From positions 372,001 to 436,000 of the forward strand of contig NZ_BBZJ01000014.1 of NCBI RefSeq assembly GCF_001417775.1: a stretch of DNA of 64,000 bases, read 5' to 3'. The position numbers were made by a program, and so were the translations under genes. This DNA is from Streptomyces sp. TP-A0356 (GTDB lineage: Bacteria; Actinomycetota; Actinomycetes; Streptomycetales; Streptomycetaceae). Of the stretch, positions 16,900 through 26,582 are shown in pieces (positions within the stretch are counted from its first letter, which is position 1; each line of letters starts with the position of its first letter). Below the pieces are notes generated by a model. It had not been told where the DNA came from and made no database searches. It saw only the letters and a program-made list of their open reading frames with translations.

Positions 16900-16937
16900 A
16901 GCATGGCAGTCGGCACAGAAACAATCAAGCGTGCTTG
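16900..16937 (-). promoter_or_regulatory. Operon promoter overlapped by a CAAGC-GCTTG dyad
   Basis: On the minus strand TTGATT (16928-16923), a 17-base spacer, and CATGCT (16905-16900) form a plausible -35/-10 pair 38 bases before the first start codon. The dyad CAAGC-GT-GCTTG (16926-16937, plus strand) overlaps the -35. It sits inside a wider AATCAA...TTGATT repeat (16923-16945). It is the natural candidate for the TetR operator of this operon. Confidence 0.6.
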
Positions 16938-17232
16938 TATTGATTCGGGTCGCGGGGCGTCCGGGAGGCGTCGGCCGGGGTGTTCGCCAGGGAGCTCACA
17001 GCAACGGTCCCCGGGGGACAACCAACACCCAGGTTCCCCCCTCGACACCCAGGCTTCTCCCAGCTATTCACAGCGCCTGTTTGCTGTTCCTTGCCATTGC
17101 GCGGTTCGGCGCCGTGTAAGTTCTTCCATGTCGGGCGGCGGAGAATCTCACGAGATGCACAACCCGAAATCCCCGCCCACGTCCGCAGAGAATTCTCACA
17201 CCATTGCACAGTAAAACTCTCAAGGAGTCGGA
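16938..17232. other. Intergenic region before the peptide gene
   Basis: Nearly 300 bases between the operon promoter and the rightward peptide gene. It holds a loose direct repeat of ACACCCAGG (about 17025-17055). The composition from 17060 to 17220 is clearly richer in A and T than its surroundings, as expected for a promoter region. No convincing -35/-10 pair with correct spacing was found. Confidence 0.3.
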
Positions 17233-17367
17233 ATGAGCTTCAAGAAGCTTGCCCCGCTGCCCCCGAAGCCCGCGTCGAAGCAGCTCCCGCACCCGCCGAA
17301 GCCGCGTCCGAAGAAGAAGCACGAGCGGAAGCCGCTGCCCAAGCCGCTGCCCGGCCACGACGGCTGA
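17233..17367 (+). CDS. 44-residue lysine/proline-rich peptide
   Basis: ATG at 17233 with a near-perfect AAGGAG six bases upstream; stop TGA at 17365-17367. The product begins MSFKKLAPLPPKPASKQLPH and continues PPKPRPKKKHERKPLPKPLP then GHDG. About two thirds of residues are Lys, Pro, Arg or His, with no acidic residue until late and no cysteine. No signal peptide or membrane helix. A clean terminator follows and an ABC exporter gene starts 139 bases on. It resembles proline-rich antimicrobial or nucleic-acid-binding peptides only in composition. I do not recognise the family. Codon third positions are almost all G/C, which supports real coding. Confidence 0.7.
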   Translation: MSFKKLAPLPPKPASKQLPHPPKPRPKKKHERKPLPKPLPGHDG

Positions 17368-17380
17368 TCCGGCGAGGATG

Positions 17381-17412
17381 AAGAGGGACGACGGTGCACC
17401 GCCGTCCCTCTT
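17381..17412 (+). terminator. Hairpin terminator after the peptide gene
   Basis: AAGAGGGACG-ACGG-TGCA-CCG-CCGTCCCTCTT forms a strong stem 14 bases after the peptide stop codon. It separates the peptide transcript from the ABC transporter gene. Confidence 0.8.
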
Positions 17413-17505
17413 CGGCATTTCCCGGTGATTGCCGAACGGCACTTCACAGCCCACTCCGAGGCATTTCAAAGCGGTGGCCCATCCTTATGGCCGAGCCTTA
17501 CGGGT

Positions 17506-19620
17506 ATGACCGCTACGGACCAGTACGAGTACGAGTACACGGACGGCGACGAGTACGCGGACGACGACACCCCCACCATTCCCGCCCGTGTCGCCTTCCG
17601 GCGCTTCTGGCCCATGACCAAGGGTCTGCGGGGCCGACTCGTGGGGGTCTGGGTGTGCACGGTGCTCGCCGCGCTCGCCGAGACCGCCGCCATCCTGCTG
17701 TTCGGCGAACTCACCGACCACGCGCTGCAGAAGGGTTCGCTCGGCGCGTTCTGGCGCCCGGCCGTCGAGTGGCTCGGGGCCGCCGTGCTCGGCGGGGCCA
17801 TCGGGTACGCGGGCAACTCCCTGGCCGCGTGGATCGCCGAGCGCTTCGTGATGCGGCTGCGGGAGCACGTCTTCGACCACGTACAGCAGTTGCCGCCGCA
17901 CTTCTTCCAACGGCACCGGCAGGGCGACCTGTTGTCCCGGCTGACCAGCGATGTCGAGGCGATCGAGACGATGGTCGTGTCCGGGCTGGTGGGCGCCGCC
18001 TCCGCGGCCTTCAGCGCCGTCTTCTACGCGGCCGCCGCGTTCTGGCTGCGCTGGGACCTGGCGGCGGCGACCTTCGTGCTCGCGCCGCTGTTCTGGCTGG
18101 CCGCCCGGCGCTTCTCCGGCAGCATCAAGTCCGTCTCGCGCGAGGGGCGCGTCGCCGACGGCGCGATCACCTCCGTGGTGGAGGAGTCCCTCGGCAACAT
18201 CGTGCTCACACAGGCCTACGGCCGCCGGGACGCGGAGCGGCGGCGGCTCGGGCGGGAGGCGAACGCCTGGTTCCGGGCGTCGGTGCGCTCGGCCCGGCTC
18301 AACGAGCTGTACGAGCAGCTCGTCCAGGTCATCGAGACGGTGTGCGTGCTCGCGGTGATCGGCCTGGGAGCCTGGGAGATCTCCGGCGGACGGATGACGC
18401 TCGGCCAGCTCCTCGCGTTCGCGGCCTTCCTCGGCTATCTGTACCCGCCCGTACGCGGCCTCGCCCAGCTCGGGCTCACGGTCACGGCGGCCACGGCCGG
18501 CGCCGAGCGGCTGATCGAGATCCTCGACGTACGGCCCTCGGTGAGCGACCCGGCCCGCTGCCCGGACGCGCCGGTGGGCCGGCCCGACGGTGCCGTGGAG
18601 GTGCGGGACGTCTCCTTCCGCTACCCCGGCGCGGACCAGCCTGCCCTGGCGGGTCTGTCCTTCTCCGTACGGCCCGGCGAGCTGGTGATCATCACCGGGC
18701 CGAGCGGCGCGGGCAAGTCCACCGTCTCCAAGATGCTGCTGCGCTTCTACGACCCCGACTCCGGCTCGGTCCTCCTGGACGGCGCCCCGCTCGGCGCCTT
18801 CCCGCTGGCCCGGCTGCGCGAGTACATCACGCTGCTGCCGCAGGAGACCCTCGTCCTGCACGACACCGTCCGCGCGAACATCGCCTGCGGACGGCCCGGG
18901 GCCAGCGACCAGGCGATCATCGAGGCGGCCGAGGCGGCGGACGCGCACGACTTCGTGACGGGGCTGCCGGACGGGTACGACACCAGGGTCGACCCCCACT
19001 CGGCCCGGCTGTCCGGCGGTCAGCTCCAGCGCCTCGCGATCGCGCGCGCCATCCTGCGGGACGCGCCGGTCCTCGTCCTTGACGAGCCGACGACCGGCCT
19101 CGACGCGTTGGCCGCCCGACGGGTGGTCAAACCGCTGCGGCGTCTGATGGCCGGCCGCACCACGATCATGATCACGCACGATCTGAACCTGGCACCCGAC
19201 GCCGACCGCGTCCTCGTCGTCGACAGGGGCCGTATCGTCGAGACGGGCCGTCACGAGGAACTGCTGGCCCGGGGCGGGGCCTACGCGCGTCTGCACCGGT
19301 CGCAGAACAACGCGCTGATGGACACGGGAGAGCTGCGGCTGCCACTGTTCGCGGCGGCGGGCGCGGGCGCCATGCCCGTGACAGTCCCGGTGCAGTACGC
19401 GGCCGGGGCGCCGACGCGGGACCCGATGGAGTACGCCGGTGAGGTGCCGGCGGCCCACCGGGGCGGCTGGTCCCCCGACCCGTACCACGTCCCCCACGTG
19501 GGGCCCCACCACCAGGACGCCCCGTACCGGTCCACCGGAGACGCACCCGGCGTCCTCCCCGACCACCTGCCGGACGGCCGTCCCCTCTTCCGCGACGACA
19601 CGCCCTGGCCCGGCGTCTGA
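17506..19620 (+). CDS. ABC exporter, fused membrane and ATPase domains
   Basis: 704 aa from the ATG at 17506 (upstream in-frame starts to 17425 are possible; no good ribosome site at either). Layout: an acidic Tyr/Glu/Asp-rich N-terminus (DQYEYEYTDGDEYADDD), six membrane helices to about residue 330, then the ATPase with Walker A TGPSGAGKST (396-405), signature LSGGQLQRLAIAR (about 501), Walker B VLVLDEPTTGLD and H-loop MITHDLN. A 100-residue Pro/His/Gly-rich tail follows. The domain order is that of multidrug and peptide exporters, working as a homodimer. The cargo is unknown; the basic peptide encoded just upstream is a candidate by position only. Confidence 0.9.
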   Translation: MTATDQYEYEYTDGDEYADDDTPTIPARVAFRRFWPMTKGLRGRLVGVWVCTVLAALAETAAILLFGELTDHALQKGSLGAFWRPAVEWLGAAVLGGAIGYAGNSLAAWIAERFVMRLREHVFDHVQQLPPHFFQRHRQGDLLSRLTSDVEAIETMVVSGLVGAASAAFSAVFYAAAAFWLRWDLAAATFVLAPLFWLAARRFSGSIKSVSREGRVADGAITSVVEESLGNIVLTQAYGRRDAERRRLGREANAWFRASVRSARLNELYEQLVQVIETVCVLAVIGLGAWEISGGRMTLGQLLAFAAFLGYLYPPVRGLAQLGLTVTAATAGAERLIEILDVRPSVSDPARCPDAPVGRPDGAVEVRDVSFRYPGADQPALAGLSFSVRPGELVIITGPSGAGKSTVSKMLLRFYDPDSGSVLLDGAPLGAFPLARLREYITLLPQETLVLHDTVRANIACGRPGASDQAIIEAAEAADAHDFVTGLPDGYDTRVDPHSARLSGGQLQRLAIARAILRDAPVLVLDEPTTGLDALAARRVVKPLRRLMAGRTTIMITHDLNLAPDADRVLVVDRGRIVETGRHEELLARGGAYARLHRSQNNALMDTGELRLPLFAAAGAGAMPVTVPVQYAAGAPTRDPMEYAGEVPAAHRGGWSPDPYHVPHVGPHHQDAPYRSTGDAPGVLPDHLPDGRPLFRDDTPWPGV

Positions 19621-19661
19621 CCCGCGCCGGGGGTCCCAGGCCCCGTGTCGGCACCTCGGCT

Positions 19662-19735
19662 GTCCCAGTACAGGCGCATGCCGTCCCAGTACAGGCGCAT
19701 AAGGGGTTCACACGCCTGACTCGGTCCACTACCCT
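19662..19735 (+). promoter_or_regulatory. Direct repeats and promoter ahead of the EamA gene
   Basis: GTCCCAGTACAGGCGCAT occurs twice exactly (19662-19679 and 19683-19700, period 21 bases). Immediately downstream are TTCACA (19707-19712), a 17-base spacer and TACCCT (19730-19735), a good promoter. Two turns of DNA separate the repeats, as expected for cooperative binding of a regulator just upstream of the -35. Confidence 0.55.
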
Positions 19736-19792
19736 GGACTGGCAGGTACACCCTGCTGAACGAACTCTGAATGAAGCCCACCGGAAGGCCCC

Positions 19793-20746
19793 GTGAACAC
19801 GCCCAGCGCCGCCCCCGCCACCCCGGCCTCGGTCCCCACCGCCCCGGACTCCGCCCCCGCAGCGCCCGGCGGGCCGCGTCGCGGGGGTTCCCTCGGGCCC
19901 GTCGGGCTGGTGCTCGCCGGGGGCGTCTCCGTGCAGTTCGGCGGGGCGCTCGCGGTGAGCCTGATGCCCCAGGCCGGCGCGCTCGGTGTGGTCACCCTGC
20001 GACTCGTGGCGGCGGCGGCCGTCCTGCTCCTGGTCTGCCGGCCGCGGCTGCGCGGGCACTCACGGACCGACTGGGGCACGGTCGTCGTCTTCGGCGTCAC
20101 CATGGCCGCGATGAACGGCCTCTTCTACCAGGCCGTGGCCCGCATTCCGCTCGGCCCCGCCGTCACCCTGGAGGTCCTCGGCCCCCTGGCCCTCTCCGTT
20201 CTGGCGTCCCGCCGCGCGGTGAACCTGATCTGGGCGGGTCTCGCCCTGAGCGGTGTCTTCCTGCTGGGCGGCGGAGGCTTCGGCGACCTGGACCCGACGG
20301 GCGTCGCCTTCGCGCTCTCCGCGGGTGCGATGTGGGCCGCGTACATCGTCTTCAGCGCCCGCACCGGGCGGCGTTTCCCGCAGGCCGACGGACTCGCGCT
20401 GGCGATGGCGGTCGCCGCGGTGCTGTTCGTGCCGCTGGGGGTCGTCGAGTCGGGCACGAAGCTGCTCGTACCGGCGACGATCGGGCTGGGGGCGGCCGTC
20501 GCGATGCTCTCCTCGGTCCTGCCCTACACCCTGGAGCTGCTCGCCCTGCGCCGGCTGCCCGCCTCCACCTTCGCAATCCTGATGAGCCTGGAACCGGCGG
20601 TCGCGGCGACAGCGGGCTTCCTGGTCCTCGGGCAGTCCCTGACCGCGATCCAGGCGGTCGCCATCGCGCTCGTCATCGCGGCGAGCATGGGTGCGGTACG
20701 GACGCAGGTGGGCCGGGGCAAGGCGATGGCGCAGCCGGAGGCGTAG
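19793..20746 (+). CDS. EamA/RhtA-family metabolite exporter
   Basis: 317 aa, GTG at 19793 after GGAAGG. An Ala/Pro-rich N-terminal tail of about 35 residues is followed by ten predicted membrane helices in two EamA repeats (for example LGVVTLRLVAAAAVLLLVC and LEPAVAATAGFLVLGQSLTA). RhtA-type members export threonine, homoserine and other amino acids; the substrate here is unknown. The gene has its own promoter with repeats upstream. Its last four codons plus stop are copied several times just downstream (20732-20800). Confidence 0.88.
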   Translation: MNTPSAAPATPASVPTAPDSAPAAPGGPRRGGSLGPVGLVLAGGVSVQFGGALAVSLMPQAGALGVVTLRLVAAAAVLLLVCRPRLRGHSRTDWGTVVVFGVTMAAMNGLFYQAVARIPLGPAVTLEVLGPLALSVLASRRAVNLIWAGLALSGVFLLGGGGFGDLDPTGVAFALSAGAMWAAYIVFSARTGRRFPQADGLALAMAVAAVLFVPLGVVESGTKLLVPATIGLGAAVAMLSSVLPYTLELLALRRLPASTFAILMSLEPAVAATAGFLVLGQSLTAIQAVAIALVIAASMGAVRTQVGRGKAMAQPEA

Positions 20747-20800
20747 AGACAGCCGGAGGCATAGAGGCAGCGGAGGCGTAGAGGCAGCCGGAGGCGTAGA
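20732..20800 (+). repeat. Tandem copies of the EamA gene end, including its stop codon
   Basis: The unit CAGCCGGAGGCGTAGAG occurs about four times with a 17-18 base period and small changes. The first copy is the real end of the gene (CAG CCG GAG GCG TAG); later copies each repeat a TAG. This looks like slipped-strand expansion at the gene boundary. Confidence 0.75.
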
Positions 20801-20868
20801 TCAGGGGGCTCCGTCATCCGGCTCCGACGCCCCTGACGCCCGCGACGCCCCCGACATGCCATCCCGGC

Positions 20869-21993
20869 TCAACGGCGGGACATGTACATCTCCAGTGCCT
20901 TGTGGAGCAGGCGGTTGAGCGGGTAGTCCCACTCCCCCAGGTACTCCACCGCGTGCCCGCCCGTGCCGGCCTTGAAGCGGAGCAGGCCCAGGAGGTGGTT
21001 GGTGTCCTCCAGGGTGTCGGTGATGCCGCGCAGGTCGTAGACGGCGGCGCCCCTGTCGTGGGCGTCGGTCAGCATGCGCCACTGGATGGCGTTGTTCGGC
21101 TGGACCTCGCGGCGCCGGCTGGTGGAGGCGCCGTAGGAGTACCAGGCGTGGCTGCCGACCGTCAGCATCGTCGCGGCCGCCAGGACCTCGCCGTCGTGGT
21201 GGGCGAGATAGAGCCGCATGCGGCCGGGGTCCTCCGCAGTCAGCGCGGTCCACATCCGCTGGAAGTACGGCAGCGGGCGGGGGACGAAGCGGTCGCGCTC
21301 GGCGGTCTCGGTGTAGAGGGTGTAGAAGGCCGGCAGGTCCTCGTAGCCGCCCTGCACCACCTTCACGCCCGCCTTCTCGGCCTTCTTGACATTGCGGCGC
21401 CACTGCTGGTTCAGGCCGCGCTGGATGTCGTCGAGCGTCCGTCCGGCGAGCGGCACCTGGAAGACGTACCGGGGCTGGCCGGCCGCGAAGCCCTCCTCGC
21501 CGTCCGCCCGCGCCGGCCGCCAGCCCATGCGGCGCAACCGGTCCTCGATACCGCCCGCGCCCGGCTGGTGGTCGGTGGCCGGGACGTCCCGCAGCCGCCG
21601 CGCCCCCGGGTCCGCGATGGCGGCCTTGACGGCGTCCGCGCTCCAGCGGCGTACGACGACGGGCGGGCCGATCTTCACCGAGAAGGCACCGCGGCCCTTC
21701 AGATACGCGAGCAGGGGCTCCAGCCACCGGTCGAGGTCCGGCGCGTACCAGTCGATCAACGGCCCTTCGGGCAGATACGCCAGATACCGTCTGAGCTTCG
21801 GCAAGGGGCGGAACAGCACCAGGCCCACCCCGGCCGGCCGGTCCCCGCCCTCCTCGAACCAGCCCAGGCTCTCCGCCCGCCAGTCCGGCTTCACATCACC
21901 CCATGAGGGCATCTGCAGAGGGCTGGCCGACGGGCGCGAGGCGATGAACGCCAGGTGTTCCTCACGGGAGATCGGGCGGATGCGCAGGGACAT
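20869..21993 (-). CDS. FemX-like peptidoglycan bridge aminoacyltransferase
   Basis: 374 aa, ATG at 21993 with GAGGAG eight bases upstream. FemABX fold: FIASRPSASPLQMPSWGDVK near the start, NQQWRRNVKKAEKAGVKVVQ in the middle and the second GNAT-like domain with WYSYGAS and NNAIQWRMLTDAHDRGA. Family members use a glycyl- or alanyl-tRNA to add residues to the lipid II stem peptide at the inner membrane face. Streptomyces has a single-glycine bridge made by FemX, so this is either that enzyme or a paralogue. There is no tRNA-synthetase or van-type neighbour to decide. Confidence 0.86.
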   Translation of the reverse strand: MSLRIRPISREEHLAFIASRPSASPLQMPSWGDVKPDWRAESLGWFEEGGDRPAGVGLVLFRPLPKLRRYLAYLPEGPLIDWYAPDLDRWLEPLLAYLKGRGAFSVKIGPPVVVRRWSADAVKAAIADPGARRLRDVPATDHQPGAGGIEDRLRRMGWRPARADGEEGFAAGQPRYVFQVPLAGRTLDDIQRGLNQQWRRNVKKAEKAGVKVVQGGYEDLPAFYTLYTETAERDRFVPRPLPYFQRMWTALTAEDPGRMRLYLAHHDGEVLAAATMLTVGSHAWYSYGASTSRRREVQPNNAIQWRMLTDAHDRGAAVYDLRGITDTLEDTNHLLGLLRFKAGTGGHAVEYLGEWDYPLNRLLHKALEMYMSRR

Positions 21994-22175
21994 GCGAAGG
22001 CTCCTCGGCGGGACACGGTGACGCCTGGTCGGACTGCGGACGGACCGGAGCCGGCTCCGGGCGTCGGGGTGTCGCGGTCACCGGCCGGGGCGAGCCCGCT
22101 CAGCTCCGCCCTTCCATCTTTCCGACTACCTGTGATGCCGCCACTCCGCCGACGCGGAGTTCACCGCGTTGGTCC

Positions 22176-25112
22176 TCACTCCTTGGTCCCTTCCAGCGCC
22201 TGCGCCAGTACCTCCGCCAGGTGCCGTGCCCTCCGGCCCGCCAGCTGCTCCAGCTGGGTGCGGCAGGAGAAGCCGTCCGCGAGGACGACCGCGTGTTCGG
22301 GCACCGTCCGTACCGCCGGGAGCAACTGGTCCTCCGCGCAGGCCCTCGAGACCTCGAAGTGGCCCTTGGCGAAGCCGAAGTCGCCCGCCAGTCCGCAGCA
22401 GCCGCCGCTCAGTTCGCCGGTGAGGCCCGCCGCTGCGCGCAGCCGGCGGTCGGCCGCGTCGCCGAGGACCGCGTGCTGATGACAGTGCGTCTGCCCGGCC
22501 ACCGGGCGCTCCACCCGTGGCGGCGTCCAGTGCGGGGCGTGCCGCTCCAGGGCCTCCGCGAACGTCGTCACCGCCGCCGCCAGCCGGGGGGCTCGTGGGT
22601 CGTCGCCCAACAGCTCGGGCAGGTCCGTGCGCAGGGCGGCCGCACAGCTCGGTTCCAGGACGACCACCGGGACGCCGGTCGCGAGCACGGGCTCCATCAG
22701 GTCGAGTGTGCGGCGCGTGACGGTACGGGCGCGGTCCAACTGGCCCGTGGAGACGTACGTCAGTCCGCAGCACACCGGGCCCAGGAGGGAGGTCGGCCCG
22801 GTGCGCGGGAGCCGTGCGCCGCCGTCCCGGCCCGGCCGTCCGCGCACCGTCGGCGGCAGGACCACCCGCAGACCCGCCGCCTCCAGCACCCGTACGGCCG
22901 CCCGGCCGACGGAGGGCGACAGATGCTCCGTGAAGGTGTCCGGCCACAGGACGACCCGGGGGCCGTCACCGGGTCCGCCGCCGACCCGGCAAGCCGCGCG
23001 GCGGCGCCTCGCGGACTCCCGCCTCCACCACCGGGTGAACGTCTCCTCGGCCAGGCGCGGAATCGCACGCTCGGGCGCGATCCCGCCCAGCCGTTTGCCG
23101 AGCGCCGCCAAGGGCCGCACCGAGGCCAGGGCGTTGATCACCGCGGCCGTGCGGGTGCGGGCGACCGCCCGCAGCCAGACCGGCAGCCATCCCATCGCGT
23201 AGTGGGCGGCCGGTCTGCGCCGCCCCGCGTAGTGGTGGTGCAGGAACTCGGCCTTGTAGGTGGCCATGTCGACGCCGACCGGGCAGTCCGTGCGGCAGCC
23301 CTTGCAGGACAGGCACAGGTCCAGCGCGTCCCTGACCTCCGTCGACCGCCAGCCGTCGGTGACCACCTCACCCGCCAGCATCTCGTGCAGCAGCCGGGCC
23401 CGCCCGCGGGTGGAGTGCTCCTCCTCGCCGGTCGCCCGGAAGGAGGGGCACATCACGGCCGCGCCGGACACCGTCGTCGTACGGCACTTGGCGACGCCCA
23501 CGCACCGGCGGACGGCCGCCGAGAAGTCTCCGGCGTCCGCCGGGTAGCCGAAGGCGACCGGCACCGGCTCCCGGGGCAGCACCGCGAACCGCAGGTTCTC
23601 GTCCAGCCGGGCGGGCCGCACCAGCGTCCCCGGGTTGAGCAGGTCGTCCGGGTCCCAGACGTCCTTGGCGCGCTCGAAGAGGCCCACCAGTTCCGGTCCG
23701 TACATCGTCGGCAGCAGCTCCGCCCGCGCCTGGCCGTCGCCGTGCTCCCCGGAGAGCGAGCCGCCGTGGGCGACGACCAGCTCCGCCAGGTCCCGCGAGA
23801 AGCGGCGGAAGCGGGCGATGCCCGGCCGGGTCATCAGGTCGAAGTCGATGCGGACGTGGATGCAGCCGTCCCCGAAGTGGCCGTACGGCGCGCCGCGCAG
23901 GCCGTGGTCGGCCAGCAGGCGCCGGAACTCCCCGAGGTACTCCCCCAGCCGGGCCGGCGGCACCGCGCAGTCCTCCCAGCCCGGCCATGCCTCGCTGCCG
24001 TCCGGCATCCGCGTCGCCGTACCGCTCGCGTCCTCGCGCAGGCGCCACAGGGCCCGCTGTCCGGCCGGGTCCGTGACCACCGCGGCGTCCGTCACGTCCG
24101 CCGCCCGGACGATCGCCTCCGCGTGCGCGCGTGCCTCCGCCGCGCTCTGCCCGCCCACCTCCACGAACAGCCAGGCGCCGCCGCGTGGCAGCCCAGCCGA
24201 CGGGGGTACGAGGTCGGCGGCCATGCCCTCCACCGTCAGCGGGCCGTGCGGCAGCAGTCCGGCCGCCGCCTGGGCCGCCGCGCTCTCGTCCGCGTACGCC
24301 AGCACGGCGAGCGCCCGCGCGCGGGGTGCCTCGACGAGGCTGACGACCGCCTCCGTCAGGATCCCCAGGGTGCCCTCGGAGCCGCAGAAGGAACGGGCGA
24401 CGTCCGCGCCTTTCTCGGGCAGCAGCGCATCCAGCGCGTACCCCGAGATGCGGCGCGGGAGGGACGGGTAGCCGGTGCGCAGCAGCGCCAACTCGCCCTC
24501 CGCCAGCGCCCGCAGGCCTTCGGGGGCGCCCCGCCACTGCCGACCCAGGGTCAGCGCGTCGCCCCGCGCGGTGAGCACCGACAGTTCTCGGGCGCTGTCC
24601 GCCGTGGTGCCCCAGGCCACCGAGTGGGAGCCGCACGCGTTGTTGCCGATCATGCCGCCCAGGGTGCAGCGGCTGTGCGTGGACGGGTCCGGGCCGAAGC
24701 GCAGCCCGTGCGGGGCGGCGGCCTCCTGGAGGCGGTCCAGGACCAGGCCCGGCTGCACCACCGCGGTACGCGCCTCGGGGTCGAGGGAGACGATCCCGTT
24801 CATGAACCGGGTGAAGTCGAGCACCACGCCCGTGCCCGTGGCCTGCCCGGCGATGGCCGTGCCGCCGCCGCGGGCGACGACCGGCACGCCGTGCGCCCGG
24901 CACACGCTCAGTACGGCCGCCACGTCGTCCGCGTCCCGGGGAGCGACCACACCGAGGGGCACCCGCCGGTAGTTGGACGCGTCCATGGTGTGCAGCGCGC
25001 GCGCCGTCGTACCGAACTCGACCGCGCCGCGCACCGCAGTGCGCAGCCGCGCCAGCAGTGCGCCCGCGTCCACGCTCACGGCCCCCTGCCCCCGCTTCCC
25101 GAGATCCGTCAT
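22176..25112 (-). CDS. FAD-linked oxidase fused to Fe-S/CCG reductase (D-2-hydroxyacid dehydrogenase type)
   Basis: 978 aa. Residues 45-190 hold the FAD-binding domain (GVVAPRDADDVAAVLSVCRA, VARGGGTAIAGQ, GGMIGNNACGSHSV). About 260-530 is the FAD-oxidase C domain ending YGHFGDGCIHVRIDF and LSGEHGDGQARAELL. Then come a Cys-rich segment near 535-557 and a 4Fe-4S motif CLSCKGCRTDCP near 600. CCG-type motifs follow (EPSCAAALR, SGGCCGLAG near 900). The layout matches D-lactate and D-2-hydroxyglutarate dehydrogenases of the YdiJ type, passing electrons to the membrane chain. All parts look intact. Confidence 0.88.
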   Translation of the reverse strand: MTDLGKRGQGAVSVDAGALLARLRTAVRGAVEFGTTARALHTMDASNYRRVPLGVVAPRDADDVAAVLSVCRAHGVPVVARGGGTAIAGQATGTGVVLDFTRFMNGIVSLDPEARTAVVQPGLVLDRLQEAAAPHGLRFGPDPSTHSRCTLGGMIGNNACGSHSVAWGTTADSARELSVLTARGDALTLGRQWRGAPEGLRALAEGELALLRTGYPSLPRRISGYALDALLPEKGADVARSFCGSEGTLGILTEAVVSLVEAPRARALAVLAYADESAAAQAAAGLLPHGPLTVEGMAADLVPPSAGLPRGGAWLFVEVGGQSAAEARAHAEAIVRAADVTDAAVVTDPAGQRALWRLREDASGTATRMPDGSEAWPGWEDCAVPPARLGEYLGEFRRLLADHGLRGAPYGHFGDGCIHVRIDFDLMTRPGIARFRRFSRDLAELVVAHGGSLSGEHGDGQARAELLPTMYGPELVGLFERAKDVWDPDDLLNPGTLVRPARLDENLRFAVLPREPVPVAFGYPADAGDFSAAVRRCVGVAKCRTTTVSGAAVMCPSFRATGEEEHSTRGRARLLHEMLAGEVVTDGWRSTEVRDALDLCLSCKGCRTDCPVGVDMATYKAEFLHHHYAGRRRPAAHYAMGWLPVWLRAVARTRTAAVINALASVRPLAALGKRLGGIAPERAIPRLAEETFTRWWRRESARRRRAACRVGGGPGDGPRVVLWPDTFTEHLSPSVGRAAVRVLEAAGLRVVLPPTVRGRPGRDGGARLPRTGPTSLLGPVCCGLTYVSTGQLDRARTVTRRTLDLMEPVLATGVPVVVLEPSCAAALRTDLPELLGDDPRAPRLAAAVTTFAEALERHAPHWTPPRVERPVAGQTHCHQHAVLGDAADRRLRAAAGLTGELSGGCCGLAGDFGFAKGHFEVSRACAEDQLLPAVRTVPEHAVVLADGFSCRTQLEQLAGRRARHLAEVLAQALEGTKE

Positions 25113-25161
25113 GTTCCCCAGGATGCACGGGCACGGCGAGCACCCCCCTGAAGACCGGGAG

Positions 25162-26438
<1,277 letters not shown>

Positions 26439-26456
26439 CCTTCCCGGTACGCGGAT

Positions 26457-26490
26457 GAGGGGCGCCCGGGACACACACCGGACGCCCCTC
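26457..26490 (+). terminator. Terminator after serC
   Basis: GAGGGGCG-CCCGG and CCGG-ACGCCCCTC arms around ACACACA, 18 bases after the serC stop. Confidence 0.82.
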
Positions 26491-26582
26491 TGGACCGATC
26501 CGTGCGCCCGGCGCCGCGGGGCGTGTCGATCCTCACACCGGGCCACCCCACACGTCCCATGGTGATCGTCCATGATGAGCGG

